17,026 bases of DNA from positions 1 to 17,026 of the forward strand of contig JBBDPC010000121.1 of assembly GCA_040876735.1 (NCBI GenBank), written 5' to 3'. How positions within the stretch are numbered: the stretch's first letter is position 1; every line of letters begins with the position of its first letter. The DNA is from Natronomicrosphaera sp040876735 (GTDB taxonomy: Bacteria; Planctomycetota; Phycisphaerae; Phycisphaerales; Phycisphaeraceae). The position numbers and the translations under genes are program-made. Under the pieces are notes generated by a model. That model was not told the DNA's origin, did no database searches, and worked only from the letters and a program-made list of their open reading frames with translations. This document shows, in pieces, positions 5,957-13,570 of the stretch.

Positions 5957-7864
5957 CTACGGCTCAACCGTCTCCAACGCCTCCGCCCCCTCCTCCGCCG
6001 CCCCCTCCTCCGCCGCCCCCGGCCCCCCCGGCCCCCCCGCCGACGGCACGATCCACACCTCCACCTCCATCAACGCCGCCTCCGCCAGACGCATCGGCAC
6101 ACGCATCGGCGCCGGCGTCAACTGCGGACGCAGCAACTGCTCCCACGCCATCGGCGACAACGGCCCCGACTGCAACGGCGTCGACTCCGAACGCTCCGCC
6201 GGCTCTGCCTCGGGCTCCGCAGGCTCCACCAACCGGGCAACCTGCCCTTGTTGCCGCAACCGCTGGTCGACCGGCTCATCCGCCTCGCCATACCCATCCG
6301 CCGGCACATACCCATCCGCCGGCAGCAACTTCGCCCGCTGCTGCCGTACGTCGCGGTTCAGGTACGCCACCAACTCCGGCAACTGCTGCTGCTCCAGCCG
6401 TACGTAAACGTTCTGCCCCATCGCAGCCGGCTCGGCCTGCCGTTCGCCAGCCGCTTGCTGCGCCCCCGACTGCTCCGCCTCCGCATCGGCCTGACGCCGC
6501 GCCATCAACTCGCCCGCCGCCGCACCGCCTTTGACGCCCTCCATCTCACGCAGCGACGCCGGCGTCGCCTCGGCGGGCAATACCGCCACCCGGTTGCTGA
6601 CCGCCCAGTTCACCACTTCCGCACGCGTCCGCTCGGCGTCCGTACTGACCACCTGCACCTGCACCCGCTGCGGCGCCACCGATCGTGCGGCCGGCCTGGC
6701 GTCACCCGCCACAGACGCGGCCGGCTCATTCGCCGCCCCCGCCTCTGCCAGCCCTTCGTGCGCCGCCGCCTCCGCCGCCATCGCCGACGCCACCTCCATC
6801 GCCGACGCCACTTCCCGCCTCGTCGCCGCATCCATGTCAGCCGCGTGATCGCCAAACCCCGATCCACGCTGCGACAGCGTCAGCTCCGGCATGTCAAGCC
6901 GTGCCGCGTCCGTATCCGCATCCTTTCCCGCTTCCGCGTTGGCTCGCCGATCGTCCGCCTCGCGCAACACCAGTGCTGACTCATGGCCGAACGCGCCGCC
7001 TCCCCCCGCACCCATATCCGCCTCGGCCTCCTCCTCCAACTCGGTCTCGGGACGCTCGGCCCTCGTCAGCCGCCGCATCTCCCACGGCGAACTGGCCGAC
7101 CGACCACCAGGCAGCGCGGGCGACGTCGCCTCGTCCCACCCCAAGTCCGCCAACGCCGGCAACTGCGACTCGATCGACGGCATCTCGTTGTCCGCCCGCT
7201 CCCGCCCACGCCGACCGCCCACCGCATCATCCGCCGCATCCAGCGCCAGCCGGTCCCCCGCCTCGTCATCATCGCCCCCCCGCAGCGCCTCGTCAGTCAC
7301 GTCGCGTTCGGCAGCCGCATCCAGCGGAGCATCGCCCAGCGTCGGCGTCGAGCGCGGCGACTCCGGCGAATCAACGCCGTCCGTCTCCCGCCTGCCGCGC
7401 TCGACCGAATCGTCAAACGCCACCGGCGGACGCTCCGGCTCCGCTTCCTGCCCGATCCCCGCCAGTTGGCGGGCGGTCTCCAAGGCGCTGATGTCCGTCA
7501 ACGACACGAGAATCAACCCGCCGCTGAGCATCAGGCTCGCCGCCAGGCCCGTGTATGCCATCGCCTTCAACACCCGGTGCCGGCGCGGCGGCCGGGGCGT
7601 CGTGTCGATCGGAATCGGCTCGTCCGCCGGGTCGCCCAGCAACATCTGCCGCTCGATCTGCTGGATCGCTTCCTCCACCAGCGCCGGCGGCGGCGGCTCG
7701 TGGGGCAACGCCCGCAAGCCCGCCCGATCCACCGCAAGCTGCTCCACCAGTCGCCGCAGTTCCGGGTCCGAGCCGAGCTGTGCCTCGAAGCGCGCGCGCT
7801 TCTCCGGCGACAGTTCGTCTTCCAGGTATCCCAGCAATAGTTCGTGGTTGTATCGATCAGCCAT
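5957..7864 (-). CDS. Anti-sigma-factor-like membrane protein with long low-complexity region
   Basis: A 635-residue protein encoded directly after, and overlapping, the ECF sigma gene, the usual place for its inhibitor. Residues 1-75 (DRYNHELLLGYLEDELSPEKRARFEAQL...DPELRRLVEQL) look like the helical N-terminal domain of anti-sigma factors, without the zinc HxxxCxxC motif. One membrane segment follows at about 100-122 (KAMAYTGLAASLMLSGGLILVSL). Next comes some 250 residues rich in Ala, Glu, Asp and Arg, then a more ordered region (VQVQVVSTDAERTRAEVVNWA...NVYVRLEQQQLPELVAYLNRD) that could be an extracytoplasmic sensor, and a Gly/Glu-rich tail. Two ATGs lie in tandem (7867, 7864); GGAGGT at 7870-7875 is 5 nt from the second, which is chosen. 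The role rests mainly on context. Internal tandem duplications occur at 5991-6020 and 6291-6326. Confidence 0.8.
   Translation of the reverse strand: MADRYNHELLLGYLEDELSPEKRARFEAQLGSDPELRRLVEQLAVDRAGLRALPHEPPPPALVEEAIQQIERQMLLGDPADEPIPIDTTPRPPRRHRVLKAMAYTGLAASLMLSGGLILVSLTDISALETARQLAGIGQEAEPERPPVAFDDSVERGRRETDGVDSPESPRSTPTLGDAPLDAAAERDVTDEALRGGDDDEAGDRLALDAADDAVGGRRGRERADNEMPSIESQLPALADLGWDEATSPALPGGRSASSPWEMRRLTRAERPETELEEEAEADMGAGGGGAFGHESALVLREADDRRANAEAGKDADTDAARLDMPELTLSQRGSGFGDHAADMDAATRREVASAMEVASAMAAEAAAHEGLAEAGAANEPAASVAGDARPAARSVAPQRVQVQVVSTDAERTRAEVVNWAVSNRVAVLPAEATPASLREMEGVKGGAAAGELMARRQADAEAEQSGAQQAAGERQAEPAAMGQNVYVRLEQQQLPELVAYLNRDVRQQRAKLLPADGYVPADGYGEADEPVDQRLRQQGQVARLVEPAEPEAEPAERSESTPLQSGPLSPMAWEQLLRPQLTPAPMRVPMRLAEAALMEVEVWIVPSAGGPGGPGAAEEGAAEEGAEALETVEP
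5991..6038. repeat. Tandem duplications and C-runs in the 3' end of the anti-sigma gene
   Basis: TCCTCCGCCGCCCCC occurs twice in tandem (5991-6005, 6006-6020), then GGCCCCCCC twice (6021-6029, 6030-6038). They encode the AEEGA and GGP repeats of the protein tail. The coding strand has runs of five to seven G. Confidence 0.85.
6291..6326. repeat. 18-bp tandem duplication within the anti-sigma gene
   Basis: Two adjacent 18-nt units, TACCCATCCGCCGGCACA and TACCCATCCGCCGGCAGC, encode a repeated ADGY hexapeptide in the C-terminal region. The duplication is in frame. Confidence 0.8.
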
Positions 7865-8516
7865 CATGCACCTCCGGCCGAGACGCCGGGTTACTTCGGG
7901 GCCGGTCCTCCATGGCCTGCAACTGCTGCCGCATCGCCAGCCGCGCGCGGAACAGCCGACTCTTCACCGTGCCCACCGGCGTCTCAAGCACGTCGGCAAT
8001 TTGTTGGTAATCCATCCCGTCAATGTCACGCAACACCAGCACCGCTCGAAACTCCTCCTCCAGCGTGCCCAACGCCGTCTGCAACTGCCGGCGAAGCTCT
8101 TCCTTTTCGACGCCGGCGCCCGGCTCCGGTTCCCGCGAATCGGACAACACCTCACGCAAACCCGACGCCTGATCATCCCCCCCGACCCGATGCGCGCGAC
8201 CGTTGGCGTGACCCCTGCCGTCCAGGCTGAACGTCGGCCGACGCTGGCGCTGACGCAGCCGCGTCGTCGCCTGGTTCATCGCAATGCGGATCATCCACGT
8301 CGAAAGCTGCGACCGGCCGCGGAAGCTGTCGATGTGCTGGATGATCTTGAGCATCGCCTCCTGCGTCGCCTCCGCCGCATCGTCGCGGTTCGAGAGCATC
8401 CGCAGGCAGACGTTGAACAGCCGACCCTGGTAGGCGGACAACAGCTCCCCCATGGCCGAGGTGTCCCCGTCCCGGATGCGGTCAAGCCAGTGTTGGTCCG
8501 AAGGCTGCTGGGGCAT
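7857..8516 (-). CDS. RNA polymerase sigma factor, ECF (sigma-70 family, SigE/RpoE-like)
   Basis: A 219-residue alternative sigma factor that directs RNA polymerase to a stress or envelope regulon. Seen: region 2 at about 25-92 (YQGRLFNVCLRMLSNRDDAA, EATQEAMLKIIQHIDSFRG, STWMIRIAMNQATTRLRQ) and region 4 at about 148-202 (LEEEFRAVLVLRDIDGMDYQQIADVL, ETPVGTVKSRLFRARLAMRQQL), whose GTVKSRLFRAR is the -35-reading helix. The linker (95-145) is long and hydrophilic. The frame stays open far upstream, antisense to purB, but sigma similarity begins at the ATG at 8516. The stop overlaps the start of the anti-sigma gene, implying coupled translation. The leader is made of the inverted repeat 8525-8632, shared with the divergent purB gene. 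No classic ECF autoregulatory promoter was recognised there. Confidence 0.95.
   Translation of the reverse strand: MPQQPSDQHWLDRIRDGDTSAMGELLSAYQGRLFNVCLRMLSNRDDAAEATQEAMLKIIQHIDSFRGRSQLSTWMIRIAMNQATTRLRQRQRRPTFSLDGRGHANGRAHRVGGDDQASGLREVLSDSREPEPGAGVEKEELRRQLQTALGTLEEEFRAVLVLRDIDGMDYQQIADVLETPVGTVKSRLFRARLAMRQQLQAMEDRPRSNPASRPEVHDG
7870..7875 (-). promoter_or_regulatory. Ribosome-binding site of the anti-sigma gene, inside the sigma gene
   Basis: GGAGGT on the minus strand, within the last codons of the sigma factor gene, 5 nt from the ATG at 7864 and only 2 nt from the ATG at 7867. This favours the second ATG and supports translational coupling of the pair. Confidence 0.7.
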
Positions 8517-8524
8517 GGGTAAGA

Positions 8525-8632
8525 GTCGGCGGTTCGGGATTCGGGTTTCGGGATTCGAGATTGGAGCTGAGGGAGGGCTGGGTTTCCGGCGTGAAAACCC
8601 GAATCCCGAAACCCGAATCCCGAACCTCCGAC
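8525..8632. repeat. Long inverted repeat of GGATTCGGG units between sigma factor and purB
   Basis: Core arms 8531-8559 and 8598-8626 are reverse complements at 28 of 29 positions. With flanks (8525-8559, 8598-8632) they reach 35 nt with two mismatches, around a 38-nt loop. Units are GGTTCGGGATTCGGGTTTCG, the same family as the insertion in mutY. It occupies most of the divergent intergenic region, so both leaders or promoters must involve it. Confidence 0.9.
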
Positions 8633-8638
8633 ATCCTG

Positions 8639-8644
8639 TAATAT
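8639..8644 (+). promoter_or_regulatory. Candidate -10 box for purB
   Basis: TAATAT directly after the inverted repeat, 40 nt before the chosen purB ATG. The -35 position would fall inside the right arm of the repeat and is not a good match. Tentative; it favours the start at 8685 over the ATG at 8643, which overlaps the box. Confidence 0.3.
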
Positions 8645-8684
8645 GACCCGCTTTCCCCCCACGGTCAACGATCCGAGGAGCTTC

Positions 8685-10136
8685 ATGGACACCGATCTGC
8701 AATACAGCTCGCCGCTGGCGACCCGCAACGCCTCGCCCGAGATGCAGGCGATCTGGTCCCCCCGCCGCAAGTTTTCCACCTGGCGCAAGCTCTGGCTCGC
8801 CCTCGCCGAGGCGGAGCAGGAACTGGGGCTGGCGATCAGCGACGCCCAACTCGCCGAGCTGCGCGCGGCCGTCGAGCTGCCCATCGACTACGAAAAGGCC
8901 AGCTATTACGAGAAAAAGCTCCGCCACGACGTCATGGCCCACGTCCACGCTCTGGGCGAAGTCGCCCCCAAGGCCCGCCCCATCATCCACCTCGGCGCCA
9001 CCAGCCAGTTCGTCAACTGCAACACCGAACTGCTGCAGATCCGCGACGCGCTCAGCCTCGTCGCCCGCAAGCTCGCCTCCGCCATCGACCGCCTCGCCCG
9101 ATTCGCCCAGCAGCACAAAAATCGCCCCACCCTCGCCTTCACCCACTACCAGCCCGCGCAACCCACCACCGTCGGCAAGCGGGCGGCGCTGTGGGCCTAC
9201 GACCTCAGCCTCGCCCTGGAAGAAGTCGAGCACCGCCTCACCAGCCTCCGCTTCCGCGGCGTCAAAGGCACCACCGGCACGCAGGCGTCGTTCCTCGCCC
9301 TCTTCGGCGGCGATACACCGGAGTCGCACGCCAAGGTCGAACAGCTCGATCGCCTCGTCACTGAAAAGATGGGCTTCGACCCCGACCGCCGCTTCGTCGT
9401 CACCGGGCAGACCTACCCGCGCGTGATCGACGGCATGGTGGCCGCCAGCCTCGCCAGCGTCGCCGCCGCCGCGCAGAAGTTCGCCACCGATGTCCGCCTG
9501 CTCGCCAACCGCAAGGAGATCGAGGAGCCGTTCGAGAAGGAGCAGATCGGCAGCTCGGCCATGGCCTACAAGCGCAACCCGATGCGCTGCGAGCGGATCA
9601 CCGGGCTGGCGCGGTTCGTCATCGGCCTGACGCAGACGCCGTTCGTCACCGCCGCCGAGCAGTGGATGGAGCGCACGCTCGACGACTCCTCCGCCCGCCG
9701 CCTCACTTTGCCCGAGCCGTTCCTCGCCCTCGACGGCGTGCTCGACCTGCTCGTCAACGTCACCGCCGGCCTCGTCGTCTACGAGAAAACCGTCGAAGCC
9801 AACCTCGCCGCCGAGCTGCCCTTCATGGCGACGGAAAACCTGCTCATGGCGGCTGTGCAGAAAGGCGCCGACCGGCAGGAGGTCCACGAAGTGATCCGCC
9901 GCCACAGCCAGGCCGCCGCCGAGCGCGTCAAGACCGAAGGCGCCGCCAACGACCTGCTCGACCGCCTGAAGGACGAGCCCGCCTTCGCCGGCATCGACCT
10001 CGCGGCTGTGCTCGACCCCGCTCAATTCGTCGGCCGCGCCCCGCAGCAGGTGGACCAGTTCCTCGAAGAAGTCATCGCCCCCATCCGCCAGCGCTACGCG
10101 GACGCGATCGACTACCAACCCGACCTGAGCGTATAG
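8685..10136 (+). CDS. purB: Adenylosuccinate lyase PurB
   Basis: Catalyses two purine-biosynthesis steps: SAICAR to AICAR plus fumarate, and adenylosuccinate to AMP plus fumarate. The 483-residue protein is of the longer (~480-residue, eukaryote-like) type. Seen: N-terminal SPLATRNAS..M..IWSPRRKFSTWRKLW, RHDVMAHVHAL (His81, Asp82), HLGATSQFVNCNTE (Thr106-Ser107), catalytic-base region FTHYQPAQPTTVGKR (His154), and the superfamily signature GSSAMAYKRNPMR (289-301), whose Ser lies in the mobile active-site loop. The ATG at 8685 is preferred because AGGAG (8676-8680) precedes it by 4 nt; an upstream ATG at 8643 would add 14 unconserved residues. It is transcribed divergently from the sigma factor and followed by a small hairpin repeat at 10151. 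No other pur gene is adjacent. Confidence 0.97.
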   Translation: MDTDLQYSSPLATRNASPEMQAIWSPRRKFSTWRKLWLALAEAEQELGLAISDAQLAELRAAVELPIDYEKASYYEKKLRHDVMAHVHALGEVAPKARPIIHLGATSQFVNCNTELLQIRDALSLVARKLASAIDRLARFAQQHKNRPTLAFTHYQPAQPTTVGKRAALWAYDLSLALEEVEHRLTSLRFRGVKGTTGTQASFLALFGGDTPESHAKVEQLDRLVTEKMGFDPDRRFVVTGQTYPRVIDGMVAASLASVAAAAQKFATDVRLLANRKEIEEPFEKEQIGSSAMAYKRNPMRCERITGLARFVIGLTQTPFVTAAEQWMERTLDDSSARRLTLPEPFLALDGVLDLLVNVTAGLVVYEKTVEANLAAELPFMATENLLMAAVQKGADRQEVHEVIRRHSQAAAERVKTEGAANDLLDRLKDEPAFAGIDLAAVLDPAQFVGRAPQQVDQFLEEVIAPIRQRYADAIDYQPDLSV

Positions 10137-10150
10137 AAGTCGTGCCCCCC

Positions 10151-10176
10151 GTTAGCCGTCGCCTTCACGGCGACGC
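10151..10176. repeat. 26-nt hairpin repeat, left copy (after purB)
   Basis: GTTAGCCGTCGCCTTCACGG continuing to 10176; it contains the hairpin GTCGCC-TTCAC-GGCGAC. An inverted copy with a few changes lies at 11015-11040. May act as a purB terminator. Confidence 0.7.
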
Positions 10177-10223
10177 GCAGTCGTTCGGCATCATCGTTCT
10201 ATCCTCCAACTTGCGAGCCGACC

Positions 10224-11015
10224 ATGAAAGCCGCCACGACCACCGCGTTGATGTTGCTCGGCCTGATGTACGGCACCACCAGGATCGCGTCAGCGGACAC
10301 CGACACGGCCCCTTCCGATACCGACCGGGAGCCAGCGCACACCCTCATTACCAACGAGATTCGCCTGCTTATCGTGGAGCCGGCGGAGTTTGATCGACTC
10401 GCCGAGGCTACTCAAGACGACCTCGGGTTTGATCTCGCCGATGCGGCTGGAGGCGTCTGGCTGGATGAGTTTGAGGTCAACTTCATCGTGCACACTGCGA
10501 TTGCGTCGAATCGTAGCCTCAGCTTCATCGCGCCTCGTATCAGCGTAAGATCCGGTGAAACGGCGCAAGCCACGTTTCGGAAGCCCCCCCACTTCGTCGG
10601 CATCGAACTGGAGTCGGAGGAGCCGAAACCCCCGTTCCCCGCTGATCTTCGGCTCACCACTGAGCTGGCCGACGCCGACGACAGCGAGGGCGGCCTGCGA
10701 ACCGTTGCATCCTTGACGCTGCACGACACCATTGAGCCTGAGTTGACGGGCGATGAGACGGTCACCGCCGCGATGTCGAGCCAGTACCGCTGGGCATGGC
10801 GGGGCCAGACGGATCGCACGCTTCTGCTTGAGTTGCCCGCGGACAGTGAGTTGGTGAAACAGATTCTGACCCACCTCGACCCTGACGATGCCGGCCCGAG
10901 TCGCGTACTGCTGCTGGTCAGGCAGCAGGCGATTGAGAGCGACGATACGGAAGCACTGCAATTTCCGAGATTGCTCGACCACTCGGCCGAGGATGATCGG
11001 CCTCCGTGGCGGTAG
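10224..11015 (+). CDS. Exported protein of unknown function
   Basis: Not recognised with confidence. The 263-residue product starts with a typical Sec signal peptide (MKAATTTALMLLGLMYGTTRIASA, probable cleavage after ASA, residue 24), so it should be periplasmic or outside the cell. The mature part is acidic with alternating hydrophobic residues suggesting beta-strands. One stretch, IAPRISVRSGETAQATF (about 109-125), recalls the beta-domain of secretin-type proteins (APR..V..G..A), but no full secretin domain is present; this is a weak resemblance. Codon use looks less GC-biased than in purB or yggS beside it. The gene is bracketed by inverted 26-nt repeats at 10151 and 11015, the latter starting at its stop codon, which could reflect insertion as a unit or repeat-based termination. 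The ATG at 10224 is supported by the signal peptide. Confidence 0.7.
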   Translation: MKAATTTALMLLGLMYGTTRIASADTDTAPSDTDREPAHTLITNEIRLLIVEPAEFDRLAEATQDDLGFDLADAAGGVWLDEFEVNFIVHTAIASNRSLSFIAPRISVRSGETAQATFRKPPHFVGIELESEEPKPPFPADLRLTTELADADDSEGGLRTVASLTLHDTIEPELTGDETVTAAMSSQYRWAWRGQTDRTLLLELPADSELVKQILTHLDPDDAGPSRVLLLVRQQAIESDDTEALQFPRLLDHSAEDDRPPWR

Positions 11016-11040
11016 CGTCGGCATGAAGCCGACGGCTAAC
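11015..11040. repeat. 26-nt hairpin repeat, right copy, inverted (before yggS)
   Basis: Reverse-oriented relative of 10151-10176. Its hairpin is GTCGGC-ATGAA-GCCGAC; relative to the other copy the stem differs by paired changes (GCC/GGC versus GGC/GCC), so pairing is kept. It overlaps the last base of the preceding stop codon. Confidence 0.7.
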
Positions 11041-11093
11041 CCTGGCGCATTCTCCCTCTTGCCTCATCCTGCCAAACCGCCTACTTTGGAGCG

Positions 11094-11894
11094 ATGGTGA
11101 CCGAACCCATGGTTGGATCGACTCCCGGAACATCCCCGCTTCGCGACGCGTACCGCAAGGTGTGTGATCGCATCGCCACTGCTGCCGAGCGCTGCGGTCG
11201 GCGGGCGAAGGACGTGCACCTGGTCGCCGTGACCAAGAACGCCACGCCGGACCAGATCCGCGGCATCGTCGAGCTCGGCCAGATCGACCTCGGCGAAAGC
11301 CGGGTGCAGCACCTCGGGCAGCGCGTCGCGCAGCTCGACGAGTTTCTCGGCCGGCGCAAGACGCTCGGCGGCGTCGTCACCCCCAAAGCCGGCGACCCCG
11401 CCATGCCCGAGCAGGTCCGCTGGCACATGATCGGCCACCTCCAGCGGAACAAGGTCAAGCAGGTCGTCCCGCTGGTGAAGCTGGTCCACAGCGTCGACAG
11501 CCTCCGCCTCGCCGAAGAGCTGCACAACTATGCCGCCCGGGCCGAGACGGTGGTGGACGTGCTCGTGCAGGTCAACGCGTCGGGCGAGACGGCCAAGCAT
11601 GGCATCACCTCCCCGGCCGTGCCGCACATCGTCGACCAGATCGAGACCATGCTCCACCTCCGCTGCCGGGGCCTGATGACCATGGCCCCCTACAGCGAGA
11701 ACCCGGAAGACAGCCGGGCCACCTTCGCCCGCACCGCCGAGATCTTCAACGAGATCCGCGGCGAGAAAGTCGGCCGGGACGACTTCAACATCCTCTCCAT
11801 GGGCATGAGCAACGACTTCGAAATCGCCATCGAAGAAGGCGCCAACATCGTCCGCATCGGCCGGGCCCTCTTCGGCGATGCCGAGGCGGTGTAG
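11094..11894 (+). CDS. yggS: YggS/PROSC family pyridoxal-phosphate-binding protein
   Basis: Binds PLP on a lysine but lacks known enzyme activity; relatives buffer PLP and keep vitamin B6 and amino-acid pools in balance in the cytoplasm. The 266-residue protein has the alanine-racemase-like barrel motifs: LVAVTKNATPDQI with PLP-Lys48, LGESRVQHL, WHMIGHLQRNKVKQVV (110-125), VNASGETAKHGI, RGLMTMAPYSENPEDSR, and the phosphate-gripping SMGMSNDFEIAIEEGANIVRIGRALFG (235-261). It is slightly longer than the usual ~230 residues because of an N-terminal extension and a ~20-residue insertion at about 84-107 (FLGRRKTLGGVVTPKAGDPA). The start at 11094 follows GGAG at 11088 by only 2 nt; the ATG at 11109 is an alternative. 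It is followed by 149 nt before the GH130 start. Confidence 0.95.
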   Translation: MVTEPMVGSTPGTSPLRDAYRKVCDRIATAAERCGRRAKDVHLVAVTKNATPDQIRGIVELGQIDLGESRVQHLGQRVAQLDEFLGRRKTLGGVVTPKAGDPAMPEQVRWHMIGHLQRNKVKQVVPLVKLVHSVDSLRLAEELHNYAARAETVVDVLVQVNASGETAKHGITSPAVPHIVDQIETMLHLRCRGLMTMAPYSENPEDSRATFARTAEIFNEIRGEKVGRDDFNILSMGMSNDFEIAIEEGANIVRIGRALFGDAEAV

Positions 11895-12043
11895 CCCGCC
11901 GCCCGGCTTGCTCATAAATCCTGAAAAACTAAGAGGAAATCGCATTGCCGCATGCGGGTTTCGCCGATATGCTTGCCCGTGGCGAATCTGCTTGTCGAAC
12001 CGTCCCTCCGCAACACGCCAGCCAAACGCGAGCGGCCAATCCC

Positions 12044-13570
12044 ATGCAGACTGCGACGAAGTTGAAGGTCTCCCGCCTGCCGGAGAAGTTCATCTCGGAC
12101 GACCGACGCGTCATCACCCGCTTTTTCGACGTCGGCGGCGAAAAACGGGTCCGCGCGATCATTCGGCGGGTGATGAACCTGCCCGACGCCGAGGTCGATA
12201 CGCTGCTCCAGCGCGTCCGCGAGCACTTCAGCTCCCGCCACCGCAACATCGAACAGACCTTCGAACGCCACTTCGACACCGTCCGCCCGCACGTCCCCGA
12301 TCCCGACCACGTCAGCCCGGTCCGCAAGCTGCTCATCGGCGCCTACTTCACCATGGAGTACTCCGTCGAGTCCGCCGCCCTGTTCAATCCCTCCATCGTC
12401 CTCCATCCCGACCAGTCAGGCCTGGAGGCCGGCCAGACCCGCCTGCTCATGAGCCTCCGCGCCACCGGCGAAGGCCACATCTCCTCCATCGTCTTCCGCA
12501 CCGCCATCATCGACGGCCAGGGCCACATCCGCTTCCATCCCCCCAGCCGGTTCGCCGCCAAGCTCACCGTCCGGCAGGACCGCGCGTACGAGAAAAAACT
12601 CTTCCGCCTCAAGCTCATCGAGATGACCGCCTACAACGACACCGCCCGTCAGATCCTCGACCGGCTCGACGATCGGTTCAACTACGGCCAGCTCGACGAC
12701 GCCGTCGACGCCGTCCGCCAGACCCACGCCAACCCCAACGTCTTCACCGAAACCGCCGAGAACATGCTCTGGCTGGCGCGGAGCAACTACCGCCTCTCCG
12801 TTCCCCAAGGCACGGACCCCAGCGAAGTCGTCATCTTCCCCAGCTCGGACAACGAGTCCAAGGGCATCGAAGACGTCCGCCTCACCCGCTTCGTCGACGA
12901 CGACGGCACCGTCACCTACTTCGGCACGTACACCGCCTACAACGGCTTCCGCATCCTCCCGCAACTGCTCGAAACCCGCGACTTCCAGCAGATCGACATC
13001 CACACCCTCAACGGCCAGTACGTCCAGAACAAGGGGATGGCCCTGTTCCCCCGCAAGATCAACGGCCAGTACCACATGATCTCCCGGCTCGACGGCGAGA
13101 ACATGTTCCTCATGAAGTCCGACAACGTCTACTTCTGGAACCAGGCCGAGCGACTCCAGACCCCGCGCTACCCATGGGAATTCGTCCAGATCGGCAACTG
13201 CGGCGCGCCGATCGAAACCGAGGCTGGCTGGATCCTGCTCACCCACGGCGTCGGCCCCATGCGCCAATACTGCATCGGCGTCAGCCTCCTCGACCTCGAC
13301 GACCCCGCCAAGGTCATCGGCCACCTCGAAGACCCCCTGCTCGTGCCCGACGAAAACGAACGCGACGGCTACGTGCCCAACGTCGTCTACTCCTGCGGCG
13401 CCGTCGTCCACCAGGACAACCTCATCATCCCCTACGCCATGAGCGACCGCGCCACCAGCTTCGCCACCGTCAACGTCGACGAACTCGTCCACGCCCTGCT
13501 CGCCAACGGCAAGCTCGAATCCGACGACACCACCCCACCCCAGCCCGCCGGCCCGGTCCTCGCCCGCTGA
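12044..13570 (+). CDS. Glycoside phosphorylase family GH130 (beta-mannoside phosphorylase type)
   Basis: A 508-residue five-bladed-propeller enzyme. GH130 members split beta-mannosidic bonds (mannosyl-glucose, mannosyl-GlcNAc, mannooligosaccharides) with phosphate, giving mannose-1-phosphate. After an N-terminal helical part (about 1-100) the propeller begins near SVESAALFNPSIV. Seen: KGIEDVRLTRF with Asp277 at the conserved catalytic-acid position of the family's EDxR motif, NKGMALFPRKINGQYHMISR (329-348), WILLTHGVGPMRQYCIGVSLLDLDDP (396-421), and YVPNVVYSCGAV plus DRATSFATVNVDEL near the end. Phosphate ligands are expected among the conserved Arg/Lys/His of these blocks. No signal peptide, so it acts inside the cell. 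The ATG at 12044 begins the conserved sequence; a TTG at 11945 with GAGG 8 nt upstream is a possible longer start. The exact substrate is unknown. Confidence 0.92.
   Translation: MQTATKLKVSRLPEKFISDDRRVITRFFDVGGEKRVRAIIRRVMNLPDAEVDTLLQRVREHFSSRHRNIEQTFERHFDTVRPHVPDPDHVSPVRKLLIGAYFTMEYSVESAALFNPSIVLHPDQSGLEAGQTRLLMSLRATGEGHISSIVFRTAIIDGQGHIRFHPPSRFAAKLTVRQDRAYEKKLFRLKLIEMTAYNDTARQILDRLDDRFNYGQLDDAVDAVRQTHANPNVFTETAENMLWLARSNYRLSVPQGTDPSEVVIFPSSDNESKGIEDVRLTRFVDDDGTVTYFGTYTAYNGFRILPQLLETRDFQQIDIHTLNGQYVQNKGMALFPRKINGQYHMISRLDGENMFLMKSDNVYFWNQAERLQTPRYPWEFVQIGNCGAPIETEAGWILLTHGVGPMRQYCIGVSLLDLDDPAKVIGHLEDPLLVPDENERDGYVPNVVYSCGAVVHQDNLIIPYAMSDRATSFATVNVDELVHALLANGKLESDDTTPPQPAGPVLAR

Noticed and set aside
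6891..8522. 543-residue plus-strand open frame opposite the anti-sigma and sigma genes
   Set aside because: Ser/Ala/Arg-rich shadow of high-GC coding DNA; the minus strand shows real sigma-factor motifs.
8517..10118. Long minus-strand open frame continuing upstream of the sigma factor, antisense to purB
   Set aside because: The purB strand has all enzyme motifs; sigma homology begins only at 8516.
10151..11040. Insertion sequence around the exported-protein gene
   Set aside because: No transposase motif in the gene and repeats are hairpins of a dispersed type, not clear terminal repeats with target duplications.
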